Assembly: GCA_017450545.1 (NCBI GenBank)
Contig: JAFSTL010000011.1
Coordinates: forward strand, 1-24,101
Source of the DNA: Alphaproteobacteria bacterium
GTDB lineage: Bacteria > Pseudomonadota > Alphaproteobacteria > RUG11792
DNA: 24,101 nucleotides
Direction: 5' to 3'
In this document: positions 13,606 to 20,838 of the stretch, piece after piece
Numbering within the stretch: position 1 is the stretch's first letter
How the letters are laid out: every line of letters begins with the position of its first letter
Translations under genes and position numbers: made by a program
Notes under the pieces: generated by a model
Databases searched by the model: none
Told to the model about the DNA's origin: nothing
The model's input: the letters and a program-made list of their open reading frames with translations, nothing else

Positions 13606-14061
13606 ATGTCCAGTTCGACGGGAATAATTTCCAAGACAATGGCCCGCTTCGTCGCCGTTCAGTTTATGTATAAGATACATATGACCGGAGATACAGCGTT
13701 TTCCCCAAGCGATGTTGACGAGTTTGTGAATACGTATGCGCCAAAAGAAACAAATGTGAAGTTTTTCAAAAGGCTTGTCAGTAATGTCAGTAATTTTTCT
13801 AAAGATGCGAATTTGGATGAAATTATTGAGACCTCACTCGGAAATAATGCGCTAATCTCGAATGCTCAGCCTGTCGAGATTTGTATTATAAAAACTGCTT
13901 TAGTAGAGATGATTTATGAGAAAACAGATATTCCTGTAATAATAAATGAATATGTTGAAATAGCAAAGGATTTTTTGGATGCGAAATCAGTTAAATTTAT
14001 AAATGCTGTTCTTGACAAAATTGCACAGAAAGTTGAAAGAAAATGTCTAACGCAAGTGTAA
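13606..14061 (+). CDS. nusB: Transcription antitermination factor NusB
   Basis: A small all-helical RNA-binding protein that, with NusE (S10), binds boxA and supports antitermination on rRNA operons. The 151 residues are the normal length. The N-terminal helix (Met-Ala-Arg-Phe-Val-Ala-Val-Gln-Phe-Met-Tyr) corresponds to the Arg-x3-Val-Gln-x-Leu-Tyr motif. The C-terminal core reads Ile-Ile-Asn-Glu-Tyr-Val-Glu-Ile-Ala-Lys-Asp-Phe and Lys-Phe-Ile-Asn-Ala-Val-Leu-Asp-Lys-Ile, a strong family signature. The ATG at 13606 has no good Shine-Dalgarno; an ATG at Met12 is possible but would cut the N-terminus slightly. It overlaps holC by 19 bases and probably heads the nusB-holC-tsaD operon. Confidence 0.93.
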   Translation: MSSSTGIISKTMARFVAVQFMYKIHMTGDTAFSPSDVDEFVNTYAPKETNVKFFKRLVSNVSNFSKDANLDEIIETSLGNNALISNAQPVEICIIKTALVEMIYEKTDIPVIINEYVEIAKDFLDAKSVKFINAVLDKIAQKVERKCLTQV

Positions 14062-14507
14062 TTTTTTACGCCATTCAGTCTGATTTTTTTTCGATAGCAT
14101 ATAAACTTATCGAAAAAATGTATATGCAACGTGAACGTATTTTATTCCTTTGTGATAATGACGATGAAGTGAATTTTTATAATTCAAAACTTTGGACGTC
14201 GGTTCAACTTTCATTTATTCCGAGTGGCAATAGAACAACAATTTCCCCCGAAGATGCAATATTTTGTTTTGTGTGGTTCGCAACAAAAATTACATTTTTG
14301 AACAATCCGACTTGTATTTTGCATAATGGGCTTGACATATCAAATAATCCTGAAATTACCAATTTCTCCAAAATAGTTGATGTCTTTAGTAAAGACACCA
14401 TGAATAGCGCCAAGCGACGTTCGCAAAAATATAAGGATAGTGGATTTACAGACCAAAAATTATGGGTACAGGATGGTATTTCGTGGAAACAGGAGTATTT
14501 TGTATGA
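14043..14507 (+). CDS. holC: DNA polymerase III chi subunit
   Basis: Chi links the polymerase III clamp loader (through psi) to single-strand-binding protein at the replication fork. The 154 residues agree with HolC. Seen: Val-Ile-Phe-Tyr at the first strand; Arg-Ile-Leu-Phe-Leu-Cys; Leu-Trp-Thr and Phe-Ile-Pro-Ser-Gly in the middle; and a C-terminal segment Ile-Val-Asp-Val-Phe, Lys-Arg-Arg-Ser-Gln-Lys-Tyr-Lys-Asp-Ser-Gly and a closing Trp that matches the alphaproteobacterial pattern Asp-x-Phe-Asp-Gly ... Ala-Arg-x-x-Trp-Lys-x3-Ala-Gly-His. Sequence identity appears low overall, so the call rests on pattern and order. It starts inside nusB (19-base overlap) and ends overlapping tsaD as ATGA. 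Confidence 0.82.
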   Translation: MSNASVIFYAIQSDFFSIAYKLIEKMYMQRERILFLCDNDDEVNFYNSKLWTSVQLSFIPSGNRTTISPEDAIFCFVWFATKITFLNNPTCILHNGLDISNNPEITNFSKIVDVFSKDTMNSAKRRSQKYKDSGFTDQKLWVQDGISWKQEYFV

Positions 14508-15529
14508 AAGTGCTTGGAATTGAGTCAAGTTGCGATGAAACTGCTGCCTCTGTCGTGTGCGATGCAATTGAACCGAGCAAGCGTACATTATCTAATGTGA
14601 TAAATTCACAAATCAATGTACATGCGCAATACGGCGGAGTTGTTCCTGAATTTGCCGCGCGGTGTCACGTTGATGTTATTGACAAAGTCATAAATGAGGC
14701 ATTGTCAATAGCAAAATGCAAGATAGAAGACATAGATATAGTGGCAGCAACAGCTTGTCCAGGTCTCATAGGAGGATTGCTGGTGGGGACTGTGTGCGCA
14801 AAGACAATCTGCGCGATAACCGGAAAACCGTATATGGCGATAAATCACCTCGAGGGACATTTGTTAACGTGTCGACTATGCTACGACGTTGAATTTCCAT
14901 TTTTGTTGTTGCTAACTTCGGGCGGACACTTCTTCTTTGCGGAAGTTTTAGGCGTTGGAAAGTATGAAATCCTTGGAAAAACGCTGGACGATGCGGCTGG
15001 CGAATGTTTTGACAAAGTCGCAAAAATGCTAGGTTTCGGGTATCCAGGCGGACAGGTCATACAGCGCCACGCAGAAAATGGGGATCCTGGGCGCTTCAAA
15101 TTTCCAATTCCTCTTCAACGGCGTCCTGGCTGTGATGTTTCATTTTCTGGTATTAAAACTGCGGTCAAGTTGCAAATTGAAACACTGACAAATTTAAATG
15201 ACCAAGATAAGTGTGATATTTCGTCTTCATTTCAGCAAACTGTTGTTAAATTTATCATCAACCAGCTTGCAAAAGCGTTTAAGATGTGTCGCGCAAATCC
15301 CCTAAGCGTAGTTGTTGCCGGTGGTGTTGCCGCAAATCTGGCACTACGGAAAGAATTGCTCTCATTTGCGTCGAAGCACCATCTGCAGTTCTATGCCCCG
15401 CCTTTGCATCTATGTTCAGACAACGCAGCTATGATTGCTTGGACAGCTATTGAAAGACACAAAGCAGGATTTCCTGTTTCTCCATTAGATTCTAAGACTG
15501 CGCCTCGATGCTCGTTGTCTGAGATTTAA
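14504..15529 (+). CDS. tsaD: tRNA N6-threonylcarbamoyladenosine transferase TsaD
   Basis: The catalytic subunit of the TsaD-TsaB-TsaE complex that installs t6A at position 37 of ANN-decoding tRNAs. From ATG 14504 it has 341 residues, the family length. The N-terminus is the textbook Met-Lys-Val-Leu-Gly-Ile-Glu-Ser-Ser-Cys-Asp-Glu-Thr. Metal ligands are in Asn-His-Leu-Glu-Gly-His, followed by Leu-Thr-Ser-Gly-Gly-His, Asp-Asp-Ala-Ala-Gly-Glu-Cys-Phe-Asp-Lys, Phe-Ser-Gly-Ile-Lys-Thr-Ala, Val-Ala-Gly-Gly-Val-Ala-Ala-Asn and Cys-Ser-Asp-Asn-Ala-Ala-Met-Ile. The start is fixed by homology and by AGGAG at 14491-14495, 8 bases upstream inside holC; the in-frame ATG at 14462 would add 14 unmatched residues. 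The start overlaps the holC stop. Confidence 0.97.
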   Translation: MKVLGIESSCDETAASVVCDAIEPSKRTLSNVINSQINVHAQYGGVVPEFAARCHVDVIDKVINEALSIAKCKIEDIDIVAATACPGLIGGLLVGTVCAKTICAITGKPYMAINHLEGHLLTCRLCYDVEFPFLLLLTSGGHFFFAEVLGVGKYEILGKTLDDAAGECFDKVAKMLGFGYPGGQVIQRHAENGDPGRFKFPIPLQRRPGCDVSFSGIKTAVKLQIETLTNLNDQDKCDISSSFQQTVVKFIINQLAKAFKMCRANPLSVVVAGGVAANLALRKELLSFASKHHLQFYAPPLHLCSDNAAMIAWTAIERHKAGFPVSPLDSKTAPRCSLSEI

Positions 15530-15550
15530 TCTTTCAGCATACTTTCGAGC

Positions 15551-15579
15551 TTGAAAAAATGAGCGTTATGAAGTAGAAT
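15551..15579 (+). promoter_or_regulatory. Promoter of gpsA and the AddB-like gene
   Basis: TTGAAA (15551-15556), a 17-base spacer and TAGAAT (15574-15579), each 5 of 6 to consensus. Expected initiation is near 15586, about 39 bases before gpsA, whose ATG is preceded by GAGGAG. Confidence 0.6.
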
Positions 15580-15624
15580 CGGCTTTGGTTGTGAATTGAA
15601 CATCAATATGTCTGCGAGGAGATA

Positions 15625-16584
15625 ATGTCGAAAAAGAAATCTGTTGGAATATTGGGGGCAGGTGCTTTTGGGACAGCTTTGGCTCTCGTATATCGCGATA
15701 AATTCGATGTGACGCTCTTTTCGTGTTTTGATGCGCATGTAAAAACTATGGCAACGACCCGTATTAACGAATTTTTAAATGATTATATTATTCCAGATAA
15801 TATTAAGATAGATTCAACAACAAATGCAAAAGCGCAGCAATATGATTATTTATTTTGGTGCTTCCCTCTTAAGCCTACGCCTGATATATTAGAAGAGCTT
15901 ATATCACAAATAGACACAACTGATATTATAATCTGTTCAAAAGGACTTTTGTATGATTCTTCGTTTATTTATGATTTATTTTGCCAGAAGTTACCTTCAT
16001 CAAATGTTGCATACCTCGCTGGAGCGAACTTTGCAACAGAATTGGCTGACGGGAAAATATCGGACGCAGATATAGCGTCAAGTGATATAAATGTTGCGAA
16101 CAGATTTGCAAAAGAGTTAACAATCGATAGTTTCCGTCTCAATCCTATTGATGATATAGTCGGAGCGCAAGTTGCCGGTTCGGTAAAAAATGTCGCAGCA
16201 ATCGCTTGCGGTATCGCCTATGGATTAAATTTAGGGGAAAATGCCCATGCGACGCTTGTTGCTCTGGCTCTTGCAGAGATGGCTAAGTTAGGTTTGAGTT
16301 TAGGTGCGCAAAAAGAAACATTTTACGGATTTTGCGGTCTTGGAGACCTGGTTTTGACAGCATCTAACGCAACTTCGCGAAATACATCCATGGGTATAGA
16401 AATAGTGAAAGGGACGCAAATACAAGAAATTTTGAAGAATTCGACTTGTGAAGGATATGACACACTTCCGCAAATTATATCATTAGCGAAACAAAATAAT
16501 GTTAAATTGCCAATTTGTGAAACAGTGCATAAAATACTATTTCAAAATCAATCTCCAAGTATAATTACTGATGTTTTCAAGTGA
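15625..16584 (+). CDS. gpsA: Glycerol-3-phosphate dehydrogenase [NAD(P)+]
   Basis: Reduces dihydroxyacetone phosphate to sn-glycerol-3-phosphate, the backbone used for phospholipids (and the substrate of PgsA in this window). The 319 residues are slightly short of the usual 330-340. The Rossmann motif Gly-Ile-Leu-Gly-Ala-Gly-Ala-Phe-Gly-Thr-Ala-Leu-Ala is at the N-terminus. Further on are Gly-Ala-Asn-Phe-Ala-Thr-Glu (usually Gly-Pro-Asn/Ser-Phe-Ala), the catalytic Lys in Gly-Ser-Val-Lys-Asn-Val-Ala, Gly-Leu-Gly-Asp-Leu-Val-Leu-Thr, and Ser-Arg-Asn. GAGGAG at 15616-15621 fixes the ATG. The last 14 bases overlap the AddB-like gene. Confidence 0.96.
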   Translation: MSKKKSVGILGAGAFGTALALVYRDKFDVTLFSCFDAHVKTMATTRINEFLNDYIIPDNIKIDSTTNAKAQQYDYLFWCFPLKPTPDILEELISQIDTTDIIICSKGLLYDSSFIYDLFCQKLPSSNVAYLAGANFATELADGKISDADIASSDINVANRFAKELTIDSFRLNPIDDIVGAQVAGSVKNVAAIACGIAYGLNLGENAHATLVALALAEMAKLGLSLGAQKETFYGFCGLGDLVLTASNATSRNTSMGIEIVKGTQIQEILKNSTCEGYDTLPQIISLAKQNNVKLPICETVHKILFQNQSPSIITDVFK

Positions 16585-18229
16585 GATTATAAAATTAAAA
16601 AGGATACTTATCTTTGCAAAGTTGATTGAAGATTATTATAAAACAAATAAAATTATAGAAAATATCCGTATTGCAAAAGATCTAGATAATATTATAAATA
16701 AGTTAAATAAATCCGGAATAGAATGGTCTGAATTGGAATTTGAATCGAATCAGTTTTTCCCTGAGCATTGGAAACGGCGTCTGCAATTATTGCAGACTGC
16801 AGCAAAGTATTGCGCGGAGCATTCCGAGGAACTGACCATCGAAGATACTCCAGAACTCGAAACGACTTTTGAAATACCTACGGCAACTTGCTCTATAAAT
16901 ATGCAAGACTTGATTGATAAAGTGTCCATAGCATCTTGTGAAAACATTTATGATGAAATAGATTTAATTATACGTCTAATATCTCAACATATAGATGAAT
17001 ATATCTCAATAGTTTCTCCTACTCGCCACTTTACGCGATATATTGCCATGCGCTTAACAGTTGAAAACATTGATTACGTTTCAAACTATGGAAACGATGA
17101 TATATCATTAGAATATATAGAATTAATTCACGAACACTTTCCGAATAATTCTAAGTCGGAAATAAAACAAATAGAGAATGAACTTGCTGATATCATCGTG
17201 AAGAACAATAATGTAACTAACAGTAAAATTTCAATCCTTCAGCCGAATGAAATTGGCAAGATACGTAAAAATGGAATAGTCATATATTCTGAATTGGATG
17301 AAACGTCTTGGAAACAGCAGGATGCCGGACATTTTTGGTTACACAGAGCTTTGAGAGAAAAAATTGGATTAAATAGCAAGAATAATTGCTGTGAAGAATT
17401 GTTTTATTATGGCATTTCTTCAAGTAAGGTGACTCACTTAATTTGGGCAGCTAAGTCTGAGGGAAAAAATAGCAAGAAAAGTCATTTGATGGCTAAATTT
17501 GAAGCAATTGCAGAGAAAAGCCAGCTGCAACTGAAGACCATACCATTGCCTGAAGCGCCGGTGTCTACGGTCTCGAAACAGTCTATGCCGCACTTTAAGA
17601 TAAGACGCTGCCTCGATGTCAGGGATGTCGAGTTGTTAATAAGCAATCCGGAAAAATTCTATATAACAAAAATTTTAGGTTTAACTCCTCCCATAAAAGA
17701 TAAAAAAGCATATGAAATTCGAAAACATTTCAAAAATATTGCAAAAAGCTTCTTTGCGAATAAACCGGTCGAAGATTTGTTGAATAACATAAAAGAGTTA
17801 GATTTTTTTGCGTATCATAAAGCTCGTCAACTGTATTCGTGGCTTGCTGATAAATTTAAACATATTCCCGAATATATATGTGATGCGTATTGTGAATTAT
17901 TTATTCCCGAAATTTCTTTCAATCTTTTCGGAGAAGCTGAGCTCATCATTTTGGAACCGCAAGCAAAGTTTGTTAGTTTGCAGTTCTCGCAAAGCCAATC
18001 AAGCAAAAAGATCCTATATGAAGGCAGCGCGTCACTGCTCTCACTCTGCATTATTGCAGAAAATCACGGATTTGCCAATATCAACAAACCAATACGAAAC
18101 ATCCAACTCATAAATCTATTTGCTCCGGAAAAGGAACAGTTTATCTATAAAGAAATCGAGCTATCTGCCGATGTCATCGAGACCGGCAGACAGCGACTAA
18201 TCGAAAATTTGTTGGAATATCTCAAGTAA
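16571..18229 (+). CDS. addB: Drastically shortened AddB-like double-strand-break repair protein
   Basis: Alphaproteobacterial AddB partners AddA in the AddAB helicase-nuclease that processes double-strand breaks, and is about 1000 residues long. This intact frame has 552 but keeps AddB landmarks in order. An N-terminal helical part includes Leu-Asn-Lys-Ser-Gly-Ile-Glu-Trp-Ser and His-Trp-Lys-Arg-Arg-Leu-Gln-Leu-Leu. About residues 228-320 hold Val-Ile-Tyr-Ser-Glu-Leu-Asp-Glu-Thr-Ser-Trp, His-Phe-Trp-Leu-His-Arg-Ala-Leu-Arg and Ile-Gly-Leu, corresponding to Gly-Leu-Asn-Glu-x-x-Trp-Pro ... Asp-Pro-Trp-Leu-Ser-Arg. About residues 355-375 hold Leu-Ile-Ser-Asn-Pro-Glu-Lys-Phe-Tyr, matching Trp-Ile-Arg-Asp-Pro-Tyr-x-x-Tyr. 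The last part sits where the nuclease domain would be, but the usual Asp-Tyr-Lys-Thr motif is not visible. No Walker A motif is seen. No addA follows; rplI is convergent 9 bases away. The assignment is from remembered family patterns and is moderate. Confidence 0.65.
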   Translation: MFSSEIIKLKRILIFAKLIEDYYKTNKIIENIRIAKDLDNIINKLNKSGIEWSELEFESNQFFPEHWKRRLQLLQTAAKYCAEHSEELTIEDTPELETTFEIPTATCSINMQDLIDKVSIASCENIYDEIDLIIRLISQHIDEYISIVSPTRHFTRYIAMRLTVENIDYVSNYGNDDISLEYIELIHEHFPNNSKSEIKQIENELADIIVKNNNVTNSKISILQPNEIGKIRKNGIVIYSELDETSWKQQDAGHFWLHRALREKIGLNSKNNCCEELFYYGISSSKVTHLIWAAKSEGKNSKKSHLMAKFEAIAEKSQLQLKTIPLPEAPVSTVSKQSMPHFKIRRCLDVRDVELLISNPEKFYITKILGLTPPIKDKKAYEIRKHFKNIAKSFFANKPVEDLLNNIKELDFFAYHKARQLYSWLADKFKHIPEYICDAYCELFIPEISFNLFGEAELIILEPQAKFVSLQFSQSQSSKKILYEGSASLLSLCIIAENHGFANINKPIRNIQLINLFAPEKEQFIYKEIELSADVIETGRQRLIENLLEYLK

Positions 18230-18238
18230 TGCTAGCAA

Positions 18239-18736
18239 CTACTCTTCGCCACTTTCTTCTTCTGAAGATATTTCTGCACTCGCCGTTTGTTCTTGAGCTG
18301 TCATAATCCTAACATCGATGTCCACGGATACCTCTGGATGCAACGATATACCAACCTTATATGTTCCAATAGTTTTTATCGGAGCCGGTATGACGACTTG
18401 TCCTTTGGATACCGCATGCCCTTGCTCTGCCAAAGCTTCCACGATATCGCTAGGTCTCACTGAACCAAACAAAAATCCGGAATCACTTGCCTGTCTTGTT
18501 AAAACAATCGAAACTCCACTCAACTTTGAAGCAACTTTTTCTGCGTTTTTCATCGCTTTCAGGTTATTTGCCTCAATCTCCGCTTTTTTGGACTTGAAAT
18601 ATTCCAAATTTGCATCGGTAGCCCGCAACGCCTTCCGCTTGGGCAACAAAAAATTCCTCGCAAACCCGAGCTTGACATCAACAATATCCCCGATTCCGCC
18701 GAGCTTTCCAACTTTCTCTATCAAAATTACTTGCAT
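18239..18736 (-). CDS. rplI: 50S ribosomal protein L9
   Basis: A large-subunit protein bound near the L1 stalk of 23S rRNA. The N-terminal domain is canonical: Met-Gln-Val-Ile-Leu-Ile-Glu-Lys-Val, then Leu-Gly-Gly-Ile-Gly-Asp-Ile-Val-Asp-Val-Lys, then Phe-Ala-Arg-Asn-Phe-Leu-Leu-Pro. A connecting helix follows, then the C-terminal RNA-binding domain (Leu-Phe-Gly-Ser-Val and, later, His-Pro-Glu-Val-Ser). At 165 residues it is about 15 longer than E. coli L9 because of an acidic tail (Glu-Glu-Glu-Ser-Gly-Glu-Glu); tails are common in alphaproteobacterial L9. It is not next to rpsF or rpsR, its usual operon partners, and appears to be transcribed alone. No Shine-Dalgarno precedes the ATG. It converges on the AddB-like gene with 9 bases between stops. 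Confidence 0.97.
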   Translation of the reverse strand: MQVILIEKVGKLGGIGDIVDVKLGFARNFLLPKRKALRATDANLEYFKSKKAEIEANNLKAMKNAEKVASKLSGVSIVLTRQASDSGFLFGSVRPSDIVEALAEQGHAVSKGQVVIPAPIKTIGTYKVGISLHPEVSVDIDVRIMTAQEQTASAEISSEEESGEE

Positions 18737-18768
18737 AACAAAAATACATTACACTTACATCCGCTTCC

Positions 18769-18797
18769 ATGGTATCACAAACAAATCCAGAAGGCAA
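18769..18797 (-). promoter_or_regulatory. Candidate rplI promoter
   Basis: On the minus strand TTGCCT (18792-18797), a 17-base spacer and TACCAT (18769-18774), each 4 of 6. The -35 box begins inside the T tract of the upstream terminator, so the two elements are fused end to end. Confidence 0.35.
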
Positions 18798-18823
18798 AAA
18801 AATTCAGGCGCCGCCGCCTGAAT
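18796..18823 (-). terminator. Intrinsic terminator of the exported orphan gene
   Basis: TTCAGGCG and CGCCTGAA form an 8-bp stem (9 with the flanking A-T pair) around a 4-base loop at 18811-18814. On the minus strand it is followed by seven T residues (complement of 18796-18802). It lies 28 bases beyond the stop of the gene at 18851-20074. Confidence 0.88.
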
Positions 18824-18850
18824 ATAGTGCAATGCAAAAACGTGATACTC

Positions 18851-20074
18851 TCAGTTTCGGCTTTCGTTTGCTCCCTTTAACAATATTTTGTTAAGCACTT
18901 TTGCTGCTTGTCCGTTTGGATCCTTCCTTGTCTGTTCGATTGCCTCATCAAACGTCAGTTTGCACACATCTCGCCTCCATTCCTTTTCGTTGAAAGGTGG
19001 TATGTCTGGTTTGAATGGCGGTCGTGCTATGTCTAGGGTATTTATGCAATCGTTTGTCCATAAAATTTTCAGAACTTTTTCGCATACAGCTTCTACTTCC
19101 TCGCGAGATAAGTTTTCGTTTTCTCGTATCGGCAATTCTACTTCATTCCTGTTTTCAACCTTAGTTATTATATCGCACGAATAAGCGAATTTATTCCTTG
19201 TGAATTGGGCATATCCTCCATACCTAATAGATAGGACATACACATAATACAGAGCAGAACCTATTTCTATTTTTAGAGGTTTTTTGATTATGTCGCCAGA
19301 TACACATTCAAAATTTTTCTGTGAAATAATATAGTCTTCACCATGCATAGAACTGTTAGTTTCTCTAGCCGGGTGTGAACTGTAAATTTCTATATCAGGA
19401 GAAATAAAATACCGTTTTTCTCTATCACTTGGTAGTCCAGTAAATTCAGATACAGCCCGATCTTTCACCGTTTTGTATGTTGTAATAAATTGTTGCATCG
19501 CCTCTTCCAAATTCAGTGCTTTTGAATATTCTTTTATATCGCTTATAGCACGCTTTATTTTCCAGTCCAGATCATTTATATGGTAAGTGGTGTCGTAATG
19601 AGTGAATACATTTTGGTATACTTCGTCCCATATCGTTTCTTTCTCACGTTTTGTATTGCTCATGCGATCATACTTTAGTATGTTCAAATAATTCCACAAC
19701 ACAACAGCGTTCCAATTTTCTTCGCTGTAATTTATGTCCTTAGGAGTTACAGCGAACACGATTGTGTCTGCCTTTCCTCTTGCTTCAAATTCCCCCATGC
19801 CTGTTACGCAATTTGCAATAGCTTCGCCTATAACTTTTATAATCGAATCACCATACTTTTCTTGTTTAATCCAGCTATCCTTATGAGCCTCGGCGATCTT
19901 GTTAGCTCCGATAACTCGCCAGTTATACTGATTAAATCGGTTTATAGCGTCTTTAACATTCAAATATTGCGCGCCAACGGCGCCACCATAAGCTATAGTA
20001 GCAAACGTTAATATCGTACATTTTAAATATAGCCCTCCGCCTAAACACTTATTCTTGCTTACTTTGTACTTCAT
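18851..20074 (-). CDS. Exported orphan protein with Sec signal peptide
   Basis: A 407-residue protein I do not recognise. The N-terminus is a clear Sec signal: basic Lys-Tyr-Lys-Val-Ser-Lys-Asn-Lys, a hydrophobic core from about Leu15 to Ala28, and Ala-Val-Gly-Ala with predicted cleavage after Ala35. There is no lipobox at the cleavage site. The mature part is soluble, rich in Lys, Asn, Tyr and Glu, with several cysteines (for example in Asn-Cys-Val-Thr, Glu-Cys-Val-Ser, Tyr-Ser-Cys-Asp, Val-Cys-Glu-Lys, Asn-Asp-Cys and Val-Cys-Lys) that could form disulfides. No catalytic motif is obvious. The ATG is well supported by AAGGA 7-8 bases upstream. The gene is monocistronic with a strong terminator at 18796-18823. 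Periplasmic or secreted location is likely; a role in host interaction is speculation. Confidence 0.8.
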   Translation of the reverse strand: MKYKVSKNKCLGGGLYLKCTILTFATIAYGGAVGAQYLNVKDAINRFNQYNWRVIGANKIAEAHKDSWIKQEKYGDSIIKVIGEAIANCVTGMGEFEARGKADTIVFAVTPKDINYSEENWNAVVLWNYLNILKYDRMSNTKREKETIWDEVYQNVFTHYDTTYHINDLDWKIKRAISDIKEYSKALNLEEAMQQFITTYKTVKDRAVSEFTGLPSDREKRYFISPDIEIYSSHPARETNSSMHGEDYIISQKNFECVSGDIIKKPLKIEIGSALYYVYVLSIRYGGYAQFTRNKFAYSCDIITKVENRNEVELPIRENENLSREEVEAVCEKVLKILWTNDCINTLDIARPPFKPDIPPFNEKEWRRDVCKLTFDEAIEQTRKDPNGQAAKVLNKILLKGANESRN

Positions 20075-20232
20075 TTTTTTATCCTTTTCGAAAAAATCTC
20101 ATACCTATCTTTAGGATATCATATCTTTTCATACAACGCGAGGAGCATTTAATTCATTTTTCCCTTCAAGAAAATCACTAACTAAATACTGTATTAATTT
20201 TACCGATAAAGTTCAGTCTTATCAATATTTTT

Positions 20233-20838
20233 TTATATCATTTGTAATATTGCATCTCTATAAAAATTATCAATGTTTGTAAGATTATCTTTAATAATTC
20301 GTTCGATCGTTCTTAATATGTTATATGTATTATTTTGAATAATAGGCATCTCAATAATGTCTCGTATTTGATGAAAGTCATCTAAGGGGGGCATATTGGG
20401 TATTTCTGAGCTAAATCCCAATTCTCGTAATAATACTGTTTCAAAATAGACATATACATAAAGAATTTCTCGTTCAGTAAATTGAACAATGTGCGAAGCT
20501 ATATAATTTGTTATCTCAAACAATCGTAAATGTGGATCGTTTAACGGTAACACATTATTCAACATAACACATATACTTTGACACACAAGTAAATGAGCTC
20601 GGTGCACCAAACCCAAAGGTTGCTTCTCAGAACAAAGTCTCCAAAAACCGATTGACGTTGCTGTCCGCGAATTATGATTGATATTCACCTGTGAAAAATT
20701 GCAAAAATTAGGTAAACGCGATTTATATGCCATTGCTTGCACCTTTCCATAATCATTGGTAAATATAGTTACCAATCTATATTTTTCGCCATAATTACGT
20801 GAAGCAATTACAATTCCGATATCACTCCAGGAAATCAT
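20233..20838 (-). CDS. recO: DNA repair protein RecO, short form
   Basis: A recombination mediator that, with RecR, loads RecA onto SSB-coated single-stranded DNA in the RecFOR gap-repair pathway. From ATG 20838 it has 201 residues, shorter than the usual 230-250. The N-terminal OB fold starts Ile-Ser-Trp-Ser-Asp-Ile-Gly-Ile-Val-Ile-Ala, followed by Gly-Glu-Lys-Tyr-Arg-Leu-Val-Thr-Ile-Phe-Thr and His-Gly-like Tyr-Gly-Lys-Val. The helical part includes Leu-Asn-Asp-Pro-His-Leu-Arg-Leu-Phe-Glu and the hallmark Phe-Glu-x-x-Leu-Leu-Arg-Glu-Leu-Gly-Phe. The C-terminus is compressed and no Cys4 zinc motif is present. The frame extends 39 codons upstream into ftsI, but homology starts at this ATG, which shares one base with the ftsI stop (TAATG). 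The overlap places recO in the rsmH-ftsL-ftsI operon, an unusual position. Confidence 0.88.
   Translation of the reverse strand: MISWSDIGIVIASRNYGEKYRLVTIFTNDYGKVQAMAYKSRLPNFCNFSQVNINHNSRTATSIGFWRLCSEKQPLGLVHRAHLLVCQSICVMLNNVLPLNDPHLRLFEITNYIASHIVQFTEREILYVYVYFETVLLRELGFSSEIPNMPPLDDFHQIRDIIEMPIIQNNTYNILRTIERIIKDNLTNIDNFYRDAILQMI

Noticed and set aside
14462..14503. Upstream ATG for tsaD
   Set aside because: The canonical TsaD N-terminus starts at 14504 with AGGAG 8 bases upstream; the extra 14 residues overlap holC and match nothing.
18318..18821. 167-codon plus-strand frame opposite rplI
   Set aside because: Antisense shadow of rplI that also runs through its promoter and the terminator.
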